A stretch of DNA of 64,000 bases from Hyaloraphidium curvatum (taxonomy: Eukaryota > Monoblepharomycota > Hyaloraphidiomycetes > Hyaloraphidiales > Hyaloraphidiaceae): positions 682,001 through 746,000 of the forward strand of contig JAIVFI010000004.1 of the NCBI GenBank assembly GCA_025558095.1, in the 5' to 3' direction. Below, piece by piece: positions 30,877 to 41,210 of this stretch. The notes below the pieces were generated by a model. The model worked only from the letters and a program-made list of their open reading frames with translations, did no database searches and was not told where the DNA came from. Position 1 is the first letter of the stretch, and each line of letters begins with the position of its first letter. Made by a program: the position numbers and the translations under genes.

Positions 30877-31938
30877 CTAGTGTTCGATCTCGGTGTTCTT
30901 CACCGACGCCCAGAATTCGCCGTGGCTCCGGTCCATGCTGTACGGGGCCCACGAGCCCACGATCACCCTCAGCCCGCGGCACCGTTCCAGCGCTTCGCGC
31001 ACGCCGTCGTGGTCCTCGGCCGGCAGAGGCTTGTCCAGCACCAGCTTCAAAACCTTGAGCCCGGGGGGGAAACCCTGCACCAGCTCCGCCCCGCGGGGGT
31101 TGGCAAGCGACAGCTCCTCCAGTCCTGGCCTGCCGTACGCGGACTTCCACTTTGCCCGCAGCCGGACCCGCTTCGGATCGAACCCCGCCGCCGCGAACGT
31201 CTCGTCCAGCTTTTCCTCCCGCCCCTGCAGCCCGAACCGCGCGTGCGGCGCGCCCATCGCGAACTCGGCCAGCTTCCGCGCCGCGCGCGGGAACTTGCCC
31301 AGCCCGCCCACGAGCCCGTCCGCGGCCACCACCGACCACTCCCGCAGCGACGCACAGGCATCCACCATTGCCACCAGCGTCTCGTAGTGCGCCAGGGGCA
31401 CGCCGTCCACCTCCCCCGCCACGCGGAGGGTCTCCAGGCCGGGTGGAAGCGACCTCCCGGCAAACACGCCGCGGTCCAGCAGCTTCGGTGCTTCCGGGTA
31501 GGAGACCTCGACGTCCAGGTGCTTCAAAGTGGCCATGCGCTCGATGCGGTCCCATATCTCCGAGTGGCGCTCCGGGGAAACAAGCTCCGCGCGGAGCGAG
31601 ACGAGCCCGGGGCAGGCGGTGCTCGCCAGCACCGCCAGCTTCCCCGCTTTCCTCGCAGATACCTCGCCGGGACCCAGGCGGAGGTGCCGTACGAAGTCGG
31701 AGGGCCGGTTCCGCGACCGGAAGAAGGCGAGAAAGTGCGCGTGGGTCACGGGGCCGCGGCCGCGGGCATCCACCGAGCGCACGAGATGCGGCAGGCCGAG
31801 GGAGTGCAGGCGGCGGGAAGACAGCATCAAGTTGCGGAGGTGGCGCTTGCCCGAGGACAGGAGGAAGAGGGAGATGTGCACAAGGAGTTCGTCGGGGAGA
31901 TGGAGCAGGGAGTCCGTTGGCGGCGCGGGGACGTCCAT
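30877..31938 (-). CDS. F-box/leucine-rich-repeat-like protein
   Basis: F-box proteins link substrates to SCF ubiquitin ligases through Skp1. The N-terminus (from ATG 31938, MDVPAPPTDS) contains LLHLPDELLVHISLFLLSSG and LRNLMLSSRRLHSLGLPHLV, an F-box-like helix set. The remainder has irregular leucine-rich segments (LKHLDVEV, GLETLRVAGEVDG, GLEELSLANPRG, GLKVLKLVLDKP) that would form the substrate side. Intronless. The chosen start leaves a 139-bp divergent promoter shared with the methyltransferase at 32078; longer frames upstream would overlap that gene. Substrate unknown. Confidence 0.6.
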   Translation of the reverse strand: MDVPAPPTDSLLHLPDELLVHISLFLLSSGKRHLRNLMLSSRRLHSLGLPHLVRSVDARGRGPVTHAHFLAFFRSRNRPSDFVRHLRLGPGEVSARKAGKLAVLASTACPGLVSLRAELVSPERHSEIWDRIERMATLKHLDVEVSYPEAPKLLDRGVFAGRSLPPGLETLRVAGEVDGVPLAHYETLVAMVDACASLREWSVVAADGLVGGLGKFPRAARKLAEFAMGAPHARFGLQGREEKLDETFAAAGFDPKRVRLRAKWKSAYGRPGLEELSLANPRGAELVQGFPPGLKVLKLVLDKPLPAEDHDGVREALERCRGLRVIVGSWAPYSMDRSHGEFWASVKNTEIEH

Positions 31939-32077
31939 GGCGACCGATTTGCCGCGGAGGCGGAGCTTTCCAAAAGACAGGGAGGCCGTAGAGCAAGAGT
32001 ATCTGGCAAAACTGGCAGAGCCTGGGTGCACCAGGAAGAGATTCGGGGATGATCTCAAGCGGACCCGCGCGCGACGC

Positions 32078-33316
32078 ATGGGGACCCAAGTCCCCTGCTC
32101 TTCGGAAATGGCGGCGTCTCCTCGGCTCCTGGTGCTCGTGCCGTACATATTCACCGCGTTCGTCACGTGGCTCCTCACCCGCGCGCCGGCCCGCGGCCCC
32201 GATGCGGCCGTGGCGGACGCGGTCGAATGCCTCCGCGCCTTCGGCACCTACAAGGACGGCTGCTGGTGGCGCCTGCGCCGCGAGACCATGTTCGCGACGC
32301 TGGAGCACCTGGCCTCGCTGCCGCCCGACAAGCTGGACGAGTTTTCGTTCGCCAGCTCGGCCGGGATGGATCCCAACGGCCACTCGGGCTGGGCGTCCAT
32401 GGACCTGCTGGCGCCCACCTTCGAGTGCGACTGGTTCACGCTACGGAAGCTCGGCGGCAAGGGCGACGGTGCCAAATGGATGTGCGGCGGTCTGAAGCCG
32501 CTGATAAGGCAGGTCGAGAAGACCCGCCGCGAGGCCAGGGCCGCGCAGGGGCTGCCTGAGACCGGCAAGCCGGACTGCGTCGTGTATTCGCTGGGATCGC
32601 AGGGCAGATTCCAGTTCGAAGAGACCGTCAGAGGTGTGTGTTGACTTCAACTTGCCGAGAAGCTGACTGATCGTCACTGCACCTCTCATGCAACGTCGCC
32701 AGCCGAGGCGAGCAAGTCGTGCGAGATCCACACCTTCGATTGCACGGGCCAGTGGTCCAATCCGGCCTCCAATTTCCACCGGTGGTGCGTGGGCCCTCCG
32801 CCCGAGAAAGCCACGGATCCGGAGCGCCGCGCCCTGTTCATGAGCCTGAACCGGATCGCGGCGGAACTGAACCACACCCACATCACCCTCCTGAAGATGG
32901 ACGTCGAGGGCGCCGAGTACGCCGTCTTCGAGGACCTCCTGAGCCCCGAGAACTCGCACCTCCTCCCGATCGTCATCTGGGTCGAGCTGCACACGCACCA
33001 CCTGCGCCACCTGGACTCGCTGCTCCCGGCCGAGTACGCGGCCGAAAAGAACTGGGCGCGGCCGTTGCTCCGGCTCGCGAGGAAGCTCGACCGCTACGGG
33101 TATGCCCTGGCGGCCAAGGAGCGGAACGAGGGAGCGCCGTCGAGGAGCAGGTGCTGCTCCGAGTACGTGTTCATTCGGATCAAGGAGGTGCAGGGGCTGG
33201 ATCTGCGGACGCTGAGCGGGGGATTTGGGGAGCTGTGGAGATCCGCCAGCGGGGCGGACGGGCAGAACGATGACAGGTTCAAGCTCGGATACTCGGTGCG
33301 ATATCCGCCCGCATGA
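32078..33316 (+). CDS. METTL24/FkbM-like methyltransferase, signal-anchored
   Basis: Two exons. The first (ATG 32078, alternative 32108 at MAASPRLLVLVPYIFTAFVT) has a signal anchor, then VADAVECLRAFGTYKDGCWW, GAKWMCGGLKPLIRQ and CVVYSLGSQGRFQFEETVR. A 66-bp intron (gtgtgt...cgccag, about 32633-32701) joins AEASKSCEIHTFDCTGQWS. Exon two continues HRWCV, THITLLKMDVEGAEYAVFED, the FkbM/METTL24 signature, then PIVIWVELHTHHL. The spliced join restores the usual SxGSxGxxxFE...CxIHTFDCTG block, so the intron is well supported. Probably a lumenal SAM-dependent transferase; substrate unknown. Confidence 0.75.
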
Positions 33317-33435
33317 GCCTTCGTAACGGATGTGCGACAAAGTTGGGCAATTGATCACTGCAATGCAGTTTCTATTCGCGTGTTCCATCCATGTCCAGCT
33401 TGGCACTCCGTCCCACCGCATCGACGTCGAGGAAT

Positions 33436-35456
33436 CTACAAGCGATCGCTGAACAGCATTCCGCTACTGTCCACAACGTTGTTGATTTTCTCCAAAGCAT
33501 TGACGAAAGCAGCGGTTCTGTAATCGATCCCCTTGGCGAGTGCAGTCTCCCTCGTCGTTGCCGAAGCCTTTAGCATCGTGTCTTCAAGGCCCGAGTAAAC
33601 GAGGTCCTGCTCCTCGGCGCCGACGACGATGCCCTCCCGCTCGGAGGCGGAAAGACGGCGTCCGGCGACTTCCTCGACGAGCGCAACGAGCTTCGACTTG
33701 CCGGATTCGTCCCAGCGCTTGTTCATGCGGCCGAAACGGACCTGGGGAGAGACGATCAGCGGAGGCTACGAAGTCGGCAGACAGGGACGCACGTGCGAGA
33801 GCCCCTTCAACCACTCAAAGTAGCTGCACGTAACTCCGCCGGCGTTCAAAAAAAGGTCCGGGATGATGACGCGATTCGCTTGGTTGAGGTACTCGTCCGC
33901 AAAGGGGGTCAACGGTCCGTTGGCAGCTGTAAAGCGTCAGCGGGAGGCGTGGCTTCACACAACCATTTGGGCACACCTTCGCCGATGATCTTTGCCTTGA
34001 TCTTGTGAGCGTTCTTCTTGTTGACGACGCGCTCAAGCGCCGCGGGTATGAGGATATCGCATTCGAGCTCCAACACTTCCGACGGGTTTTCCGTGATGAC
34101 TTTCCCGCCAGGGAACCCCTTGAAGCTCTTGTTGGCCTCCTTGTACTTGCTCAGGGCCTCGATGTCCAGGCCCGCGTCGTTGGTGACGTAGCTGTCCCAC
34201 TCGCCGACCCCGATCACCTTCGCGCCGTGCGAATGGAAGAACTTGGCCGTCCACATGCCGACGTTTCCGAACCCTTGGATCACGACGCGCTTGCCTTCGA
34301 TGTCGGAAGAAAGCCCGGTCTTCTCCTGGACCTCCGGGAACTTGAGGAAGGCCCGGACGCCGAAAAACACCCCAAGTCCAGTCGCCTCATTGCGGCCTCT
34401 GACGCCGCCGATCAGAAGGGGCTTGCCCGTAACAACGGCGTAGCTGTTCACATCGGCAGGGAGCATCTGTCGGTAAGTGTCCAGTAGCCAGGCCATAGTC
34501 TGAGGCCCCGTGCCGGCATCCGGCGCCGGCACGTCGATTCCCGGTCCAATGAACGATTTCTGGATGAGCTCCATGCTGGAGTAACGAAGCCAGAAGTAGC
34601 CGCGGGAGAAACAAGAGAGGGAACGTCAGCTGGAGTCGTAAGTTCCGTTGCCGGTTGTTCATAACCCACGTGTACCGCCGCGTGATCCTCTCTAGTTCCT
34701 CAGCCGAGTACTTGCGAGGGTCGATTTTGACTTTTTTTGCGAGCAAGGTCCGCGTCCATGAGTAGCCGAAGGCGGGGTGACTGTGTGATCAATCCTACCT
34801 CCGCCCTTGGCGCCTCCGAACGGCACGTCCACAGTCGCACACTTGTACGACATGAGAGCGGCAAGCGCAGCCACTTCCTGGAGATCCACGGCCTCGGAGA
34901 ACCTGATACCGCCCTTGACGGGGGTGAAGTGGCGCGAATGGTGGACCCTGAGCAATCCAGGTTAGGAGGTGGAGACAATGGCAGAGACGACGAAACAAGC
35001 TTACCTGTGAGCCTCGATGATATCAACAGAGCCATCCTTGCGCTCCAAGCTGTTGATCGACCGGGTTTGAAGCGAGAAAGGGGCACAGCAATCAATTCAG
35101 TCCCCGGGGCAGGCAACCGGACAGCTCAGCCCACGGGAATGTCATCGACAGGCTGGCGTCGGCCGCTCTAATGTGGTTCAAGGTCGACGCGGCGACCGCG
35201 GCATGGGGAGCAGCCCTGTTTTGGAGTCCAGTGTCATGGGTTGGCCAGCAGAAGCGTCTGCGGGGCGGGTAGGGCACCTCTTCACGAAGATGTCCACGCT
35301 CTCGAGGAAATTGGGCTCCTCGTCAGCGGCGGCGGCCGAATACCGTCGCCGACTCGCGTTGGCCGGGGGAACTGCCGCCAGCAGGGCTGTAACACGCGTG
35401 GGAGCATTGCACGCGCGCAACAGGGTGCGGCTCCCCGAGATGCGTGCCGAGAGCAT
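33436..35456 (-). CDS. Glutamate dehydrogenase, mitochondrial, animal (GLUD1)-type
   Basis: Oxidative deamination of glutamate to 2-oxoglutarate. The start at 35456 gives [20 protein letters not shown], an Arg-rich presequence, then [13 protein letters not shown]. Core motifs: [40 protein letters not shown] (with the catalytic-site Lys), [40 protein letters not shown], the Rossmann [16 protein letters not shown] and [15 protein letters not shown]. An intron removed after IIGEG restores [14 protein letters not shown], and [20 protein letters not shown] follows. About eight short introns. It resembles the roughly 500-residue hexameric animal enzyme, not the yeast NADP-GDH or the large NAD-GDH. 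Confidence 0.9.
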
Positions 35457-35771
35457 GGAGTCGGAAAGCCAAGCTTCCGGACAGCAGAATCAGGAGTTTT
35501 CAGACGCGGGGCAGGGGCCGCCGGCGCGTGGTAGGCTCGTCGGAGTTTCCGTGCTGGACCCTGGGTGATCGCGAGCGCCCTCACTCCAGAACACGCCCTG
35601 GTCAAAGCTTAGGAAACTGGACCCCAATCATCGATCAAGCAGTGACAAAGATCAAGTAGCTCGATTCTTAGCAACCGACAACCGATCAGGCAGATGGGAT
35701 GACGAAGTCAGCAGCATGGGTGAGGCAACAACCACACAGTCAGGCTCGCAAACTCTCTCGCTGGACGGAAG

Positions 35772-36199
35772 ATGTCAGCTTCGGAGCCTACTCCGCCCTC
35801 TGCATCCGCTCCAGACAACAATCCTGCACCCCCGGAACCTGCACGCGCGACCACCGTCCGCCTGCGCTGCAAGAAATGCCGGTTCGCGCCCCGCGTCCCC
35901 GCCCCGCCATGTCGCCGAACTCACCACCCCGCAGGGCACCGCTCGCGACCTTCCTCCCCCCGGACTCCCACCCCCAGACCCCCTCATGCACCGCGCACTT
36001 CCTCCCCGCCCCCCCGCCGTGGCTCGACGCGTCCGGCGACGCCGGCCGGCTGGACTGCCCGCGCTGCAGGGCGAAGCTGGGGAACTGGAGCTGGAGCGGG
36101 GACCGGTGCGGGTGCGGGGGGTGGGTGAGCCCGTGGTTCGGCGTCGGGAGGGGCAGGGTGGACGCCGAGGCCGGGGAGCAGGGCGGCGGGGGCGAATGA
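35772..36199 (+). CDS. Stand-alone Yvh1/DUSP12-type zinc-binding domain protein
   Basis: Two exons joined by a 53-bp GT-AG intron (35882-35934) give a protein of about 124 residues. It starts MSASEPTPPSASAPDNNPAP and then shows VRLRCKKCRAPLATFLPPDS, CTAHFLPAPPPWLDASGDAG, RLDCPRCRAKLGNWSWSGDR and CGCGGWVSPWFGVGRGRVD. This is the C-terminal zinc-binding region of Yvh1/DUSP12 (CxxC, C, CPxCxxKLGxxxWxGxxCxCGxWVxPxF). The dual-specificity phosphatase domain is absent: no HCxxGxxR loop lies in the 315 bp upstream. In yeast the Yvh1 zinc domain acts in pre-60S maturation (release of Mrt4) independently of the phosphatase. Divergent with the glutamate dehydrogenase gene. Confidence 0.7.
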
Positions 36200-36477
36200 T
36201 TGGGAGGCCTCGTGGATGCGGCTTGCGAAAGGCTGCAGGGCAAGGCTGTTTACTGTGGATGGACGTGACCTGGGCCACGGATCGCTCTATATGGGAGGCT
36301 TTGACGGGAATCACTCAATGGCATGGAACCGTAAAGAACAAGGCATGGGTGGCTAATGTACACGTGCTCCGCGGTATCTTCGTCGCGAACTGTCCGGAAA
36401 TCGTCATAGGAAGCGTCCAAATGGTAGGGTAACCGCAAGATATCCCGGTATCGACGTCTGGGCCTGCGAGGCGGCGG

Positions 36478-37120
36478 CTACTTGGCCTTGGGGGCAAAGA
36501 ACTCGCTCAGCTTCCTCTGCTTGGGGTCCTGCTGCCCCTGCATCCCCTGCAGCTCCTGCTGCGACGCGCCGGCCCCGAAGGCGACGGTCGTGAACCCGGG
36601 CACGCTCTGCTCGCTCGCGATGGGGGCGCCGGAGAAGAAGACCGAGCCCGTGCGCGGGACCTCGGCGGTTTCGACCTCGGCGGGCTCGTCGACGTCCATT
36701 TCCTCGGGGTCGGGGCCGGAGAAGATCGTGCCGGTCTGCGGAGGGCGGGGTGTGAATCACGGTGCGGCGCGAGGTCAGTCCGGCAAGCACCTCGAGCTGG
36801 AAGACGGGATCGGGCTTGCCGCTGGCGTCCTTTTTGACCTGGTAGCCGCCCTGGACGGCTGGCGACCGGCGCGGGGAGACAGGACGCGGAGCGCGCGCGA
36901 GGTGCGAACGGGGAGCGGGCCGACAGACGGCGAGAAGCGCCGAGCCGGCCGGCGGCGAGCGCGGTGGCGCGCGAACAAAATGAAAAAGAACGGGCGACGA
37001 CGGGCGTCAGATGGTGCGGCGGCGCGGGAGGGCGCGATGGCCGGGGTGCCGCGGGCGACGCTGCGCACCTTTGCGGACGCGGAAGCCGAGGCCGCGGAGC
37101 TCGGAGGGCGCGACGCTCAT
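36478..37120 (-). CDS. Small PIP-box protein, possible Spd1/Dif1-like (HUG-type) ribonucleotide reductase regulator
   Basis: Three exons (37069-37120, 36791-36858, 36478-36735; introns 210 and 55 bp) total 378 nt and encode 125 residues in frame. The N-terminus reads MSVAPSELRGLGFRVRKAVQ then GGYQVKKDASG, like the short basic R-I/V-R-K-A-V-x-x-GY motif I associate with HUG-domain proteins (Dif1, Hug1, Spd1). The middle is acidic and disordered (DPEEMDVDEPAEVETAEV) with two similar elements, TGTIFSGPDP and TGSVFFSGAP. The C-terminus QRKLSEFFAPKAK fits the PCNA-interacting consensus QxxLxxFF. In fission yeast Spd1 restrains ribonucleotide reductase and is destroyed on PCNA by CRL4-Cdt2. Family assignment is tentative; the PIP box is clear. 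Confidence 0.5.
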
Positions 37121-37253
37121 CGTTGCGATGCGGCAGCGGGAGCGGTGGCGATGGCGGGCGAAGCGCGGGCCGAGAGTGGTGGAGGGAAAGGGGAGCTGGT
37201 TTTCGAGGACGCTGCTGGTGGCCGGAGCTGAACTCATCGTCGTCTTCGCAGCT

Positions 37254-38531
37254 TCATTTGGAGCGATCTACATCACGACCGTCCCAGAAAGCATTCGGCA
37301 CGGGCCGCAACCTCGGCGTTTTGCTGCCGAGAATCGCCAGCACCTGATCCATCGCGTCCCCGGGCCGCGGCGGCAGGTACCAAGTGAGGTTCCGCGAGAC
37401 CTCCGCGAGCCTGGCTTCCATGGCCATCGCCCGCCCCTCCGGTATCCCCCGCAGGATCCCCTTCAGCCGCCCCGGGACCAGCGCGTCCCTTTCGGGAATC
37501 CGCACCGAGATCTCGCGCCAGTCGATGGTCTGCCAAAAGGGCAGGACGTACCGGTCCGCGACGATCACGGGGATGCAGCCTGCGTTGACCAGGGTTCCCA
37601 TCCGCTCGGACCACACGTTGAAGCCCCGGATGAAGAGGCAGAACTTGGAATCCAGGAGCTCGCGTGCGTGGAAAGGGTTGGTGCGGCCGAAAAGGATGTC
37701 CCTGTCCCCCTTGAGCATGCCGTACAGGGCCTGGCGCACGCCGCCGCTGTGTATCGTGAGGTTCATGTCGATCGCCCCGCGGAAGACGGCCAGGTAGCGG
37801 CGGTCCCGCCAGGCCGCCCGCGTCCAGGTGCGGTTGCCCTTCTGCCGGAACTCGGTCGCGTTCCACGAGGGGGGCGTCACGCAGATGTCCCGCAGCGGGA
37901 GGAAGCTGGGCATGAAGCCCGGCGGCTCGCTGCCGCCGAACATGGGCAGCGACCCGTCGTCCCCCTGGTTGGCGACCAGCAGCACGTTGTGCCGGAAGGA
38001 CAGCGGCAGCACCGACGCCACCCTGTCCGAGCGCAACACGTGGTACCATGAATCGTGTGCCAGGGCGGTGAAGTGGTCCAGCCCCGCGGAGCGGTTGAAG
38101 TAGGGCCACTCCAGCACGATGCGGCCCACGACCCGCGCGAGGTGGTCCTCGGCGCGCTCCCAGCCCGGCTTGGACCCGTTCCCTTCGAACACGCGCGTGA
38201 CGGCGTGCGGGATGTAGAACCAGTCCGCCTCGCCGGGGTCCCGCGTGATCGCGGGCGAGCTCTCCAGGACGCGGAGGAAGAGCCGCTCGAAGTCGGGCCA
38301 TCGCGGGACCTCGTCCAGCCCGGACGTGAGATTCCCGCCGAGCTCGTAGATGAAAATGCGGGGGAGGCGGGGCGCCCGGTCCGGGTGGCACGGCGGCGGC
38401 GCCGCCAGGAGCGAGTCCGGCGAAGCGAAGAGGGCGACCGCCGACGCCCCCACGAGGACCAGCGCGCCAGCGGCGGCGGCGAGGCTCCAGCCGCGGAGAG
38501 ATATCCAGTCCGACCATCCTTCCGCCCACAT
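37254..38531 (-). CDS. Exostosin-like (GT47) type II membrane glycosyltransferase
   Basis: Intronless, 425 residues from ATG 38531. The N-terminus MWAEGWSDWISLRG precedes a signal anchor (AAAAGALVLVGASAVALF). The lumenal domain matches exostosin/GT47: LPRIFIYELGGNLTSGLDEV, ITRDPGEADWFYIPHAV, GRIVLEWPYFNRSAGLDHFT, HDSWYHVLRSDRVASVLPLS, RRYLAVFRGAIDMN, KFCLFIRGFNVWSERMGTLV and NAGCIPVIVADRYVLPFWQT. GT47 enzymes transfer uronic acid, galactose, xylose or arabinose to plant and animal polysaccharides. Several N-glycosylation sites are present (NLT, NGS, NRS, NAT, NRT). The linkage made here cannot be told. Confidence 0.8.
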   Translation of the reverse strand: MWAEGWSDWISLRGWSLAAAAGALVLVGASAVALFASPDSLLAAPPPCHPDRAPRLPRIFIYELGGNLTSGLDEVPRWPDFERLFLRVLESSPAITRDPGEADWFYIPHAVTRVFEGNGSKPGWERAEDHLARVVGRIVLEWPYFNRSAGLDHFTALAHDSWYHVLRSDRVASVLPLSFRHNVLLVANQGDDGSLPMFGGSEPPGFMPSFLPLRDICVTPPSWNATEFRQKGNRTWTRAAWRDRRYLAVFRGAIDMNLTIHSGGVRQALYGMLKGDRDILFGRTNPFHARELLDSKFCLFIRGFNVWSERMGTLVNAGCIPVIVADRYVLPFWQTIDWREISVRIPERDALVPGRLKGILRGIPEGRAMAMEARLAEVSRNLTWYLPPRPGDAMDQVLAILGSKTPRLRPVPNAFWDGRDVDRSK

Positions 38532-38936
38532 GCCGCGGAACGTAAGCTCGGGACCTGAATGTCGAGTTGGCTTCAGAGACCAAGTCACCAAGGGCGGTGT
38601 ATCCCACAGGGCGCAAAGCATCCGAGCACCTAGCAGCAAGATGGAGGAAGGCGATTCTTTCGTAAGATGGAGGAAAGCTCTTCTTTCTGTCAACGATCGG
38701 CGGGACAATAGAATTTCCAGCAGAGTGACTCCGAAGCCGGCATCGCACCACTGTTTCATTGATCAAGACCCATCAGCGAGTCAGGTTTCCGAGGGAACGC
38801 AACGAGTATACGATTGGGACGGGATGCCGTCAGCCACTGACTCGCCGCGAGGGGCGGCATGGGGCTGAGCTGCGGTCATCACCTCTCGCACCTTCATTTC
38901 ATTCCACAATCCACGATGCCACCCATCGCAGGATCA

Positions 38937-40995
38937 ATGAGGCAGCTTCTGCTGCTCATGGTAACGGCGGCCGTCCTGGCTGCGTTGGCGGCGGCGCCGG
39001 CGGCGGCGCGGGCGGCTGCCGAGGATGCCGCCGCGGGCGAAGGCGCCCTCGAGCGGCGCCAGGCGCCGACGTGCGTGCGCAACCTCGCCGTCGGCCGCAC
39101 GCTGTGCAACATCGTGCGCGCGGGCGCGGCCGGCGCCGCCGAGCTCGGGTCGCCCAACGGGCAGTTCGCGTTCGTGCTCGCCGACGGCAACCCGCGGTTG
39201 CTGCAGCGCGGCGTCGCCGCCGCCCGCTGGAACTCGAACGTCCGCATCGCGCGCCCGACCGGCTGCGCCGCCTTCACCACCGTCTTCCTGGCCGGCGGCG
39301 ACATCGCCCTGCGCTGCCGCGGGGTCACCTACGCAACGGTCGTCGTCAGCAACGCTGGCGCCAGGCCGTCCAGGGCAACGATCTCCAACACGGGCGTCGT
39401 CACCTTCTTCTCGTCGACGGGCCGCTTGCTGCTCACCATAAGGCCGGGTTCCGGCCCGGCGCCGGCGTCCGCCTTTTCCGTCCGCAGAGGTCGGTGCAAT
39501 TCACGGCCCGCGGGCCTCGCCAGCTAACGCGCAACACATCCCATGCAGCTGTTAAGACGACGACCAGGAGAATCGTCAGGACGACGTCCAAGGCAGTCGT
39601 TGCGACGACCAGGCGCGCGACATCGACCTGGACCGCAACGGCGACCCGCGCCGCACCGGCCACCGCGACCCCGCGGGACCCGCTGCTGCACCCGTTCGCG
39701 CACTACAGCATCTGGAACCTGCCTCTGGGCGACCAGGCGCAGATGGTCCCCCTGAACTACGTGCACATGACCTGGTCCGCCGACAACGAGCACCTGTTCC
39801 TCGATTCGACGGCGCCGATGACGCCCATCTGGTACAACAAGGACCAGTGGACGGGCGCAGACCGGTGCTCGATCGATGCCCGGCCGCAGATGATCGACCT
39901 GCCCGTGCACCGCGCCTTCGTCGGAAAGCCCGCGCGGCGGGACTACAGGCCCAACGCGAGCTCCGCCTTCATCATGGCCGACAACCTCACCATCGTCGAG
40001 ATGCAGCCCGTCACGCGGTGCGTCGACGGCGGGCCCATCACGAGCGACTACGTCCTGCCGGGGCGCGGGACCATCCTCGGCGGCGGCCGCAGCGGGTCGC
40101 ACGCCGGATCGGGCCTAAGCGCCCTGGGCGGCAGCCTGCGCACGCACGAGTTTACCAACGTGGGTCGGATGCGGATCGGTTCCGGTTGCGCTTGTTGACA
40201 CCTTCGAACCTGCAGACGACCTACCCCGACTACCCTCGGCACGCGCTCAAGACCTTCATCGACGGGACCGAGCTGTACTACCCGCGCCTCCGCTACCGCT
40301 TCCCCGCCACCACGGGCGACGTCGACGACCGCAAGGGCACCAACCCGCACCTCGCGCCCGGCTCCCTCATCGCCCTCCCCGCCTGGTTCGACATCGAGCG
40401 GCGCCTGAAATCGCCCACGGGCAAGATCCTCGCCAACACGCTGCGCTCCTTCGGCGCCTACGTGGACGACGACGCCGCGAGCGACACGTCGGGGTACAAC
40501 ATCGAGAGCTCGTGGGGCCTGCTCCCCGCCATGCCGGCGACGGGAACCGGCCGGGACTACAACGCGTACACGCCGAGGCAGGGCCACCGCGAGTTCCTGA
40601 ACCACTTCCTGGACTCGTTCAAGCTCTACTGGTTCTCGGACTTTACGATCAACCAGAACTGCACCATCTTCACCCGCCCCGTGCAGCAGCCCACGAGGGC
40701 GTGGTGCGAGGACCTGCTCGACATCACGCGCAACCTGCACGTCGTCGTAAACTGGGACGCCAAGGCCTACTGGGACCTCGTGACCGACCCGGCCAACTAC
40801 AACACGGTCGGCGTGGGCGGCGGCAAGCCGCTGAGCTTCTGGGCCGCGCCGCTGCCCGAGGACCCGCTGCTCAAGCCGTGCCTGGCCCGCGGGGAGACCA
40901 CGTGCCGTTCCCGGGGGCTGACGGTGGACGCGACCAAGGACAGCCCGTGGATGCTGTGCCTGTTCGAGACGCAGCTCAACTGCTACGTCGACTGA
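38937..40995 (+). CDS. Secreted protein: B-lectin-like domain, Thr/Arg linker and bacterial-type domain of unknown function
   Basis: Three exons. ATG 38937 (alternative 38916) starts MRQLLLLMVTAAVLAALAAA, a signal peptide. Exon 1 then resembles a bulb-lectin (mannose-binding) fold with GSPNGQFAFVLADGNPRLLQ, GGDIALRC and ATISNTGVVTFFSSTGRLLL. Introns at about 39490-39542 and 40160-40212 link it to a Thr/Arg-rich spacer (VKTTTRRIVRTTSKAVVATT) and a large domain: HPFAHYSIWNLPLGDQAQM, SSAFIMADNLTIVEMQPVTR, GSHAGSGLSALGGSLRTHEF, HALKTFIDG, HLAPGSLIALPAWFDIERRL and NTLRSFGAYVDDDAASD. That domain recalls a family of secreted bacterial (actinobacterial, myxobacterial) proteins of unknown function. 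The role could be binding and processing of an external glycan, but that is inference. Confidence 0.65.
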
Positions 40996-41210
40996 GGCGT
41001 CGGCCGCGATGCGGTTACGAGAGTTGGCGACCAACACCTGGAGTATTGTCTATGCTTGCTTGCTGAATAGACAGCGAGCGCACGTGTCCCGCAGCTTGCA
41101 ATTTCGTCCGTCGCAGTGCGTTCTGCTGCGAACCCGTTGATTGCATGCGCCAGCGCTGTCGGCGACCACCGTCCCGTATCACTCGACACCAAACAACGCT
41201 GGCTCGGGAC

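Noticed and set aside
30167-32383. 740-codon minus-strand frame over the glycosyltransferase and F-box genes
   Set aside because: No motif, extremely biased composition, and overlaps better supported genes on both strands.
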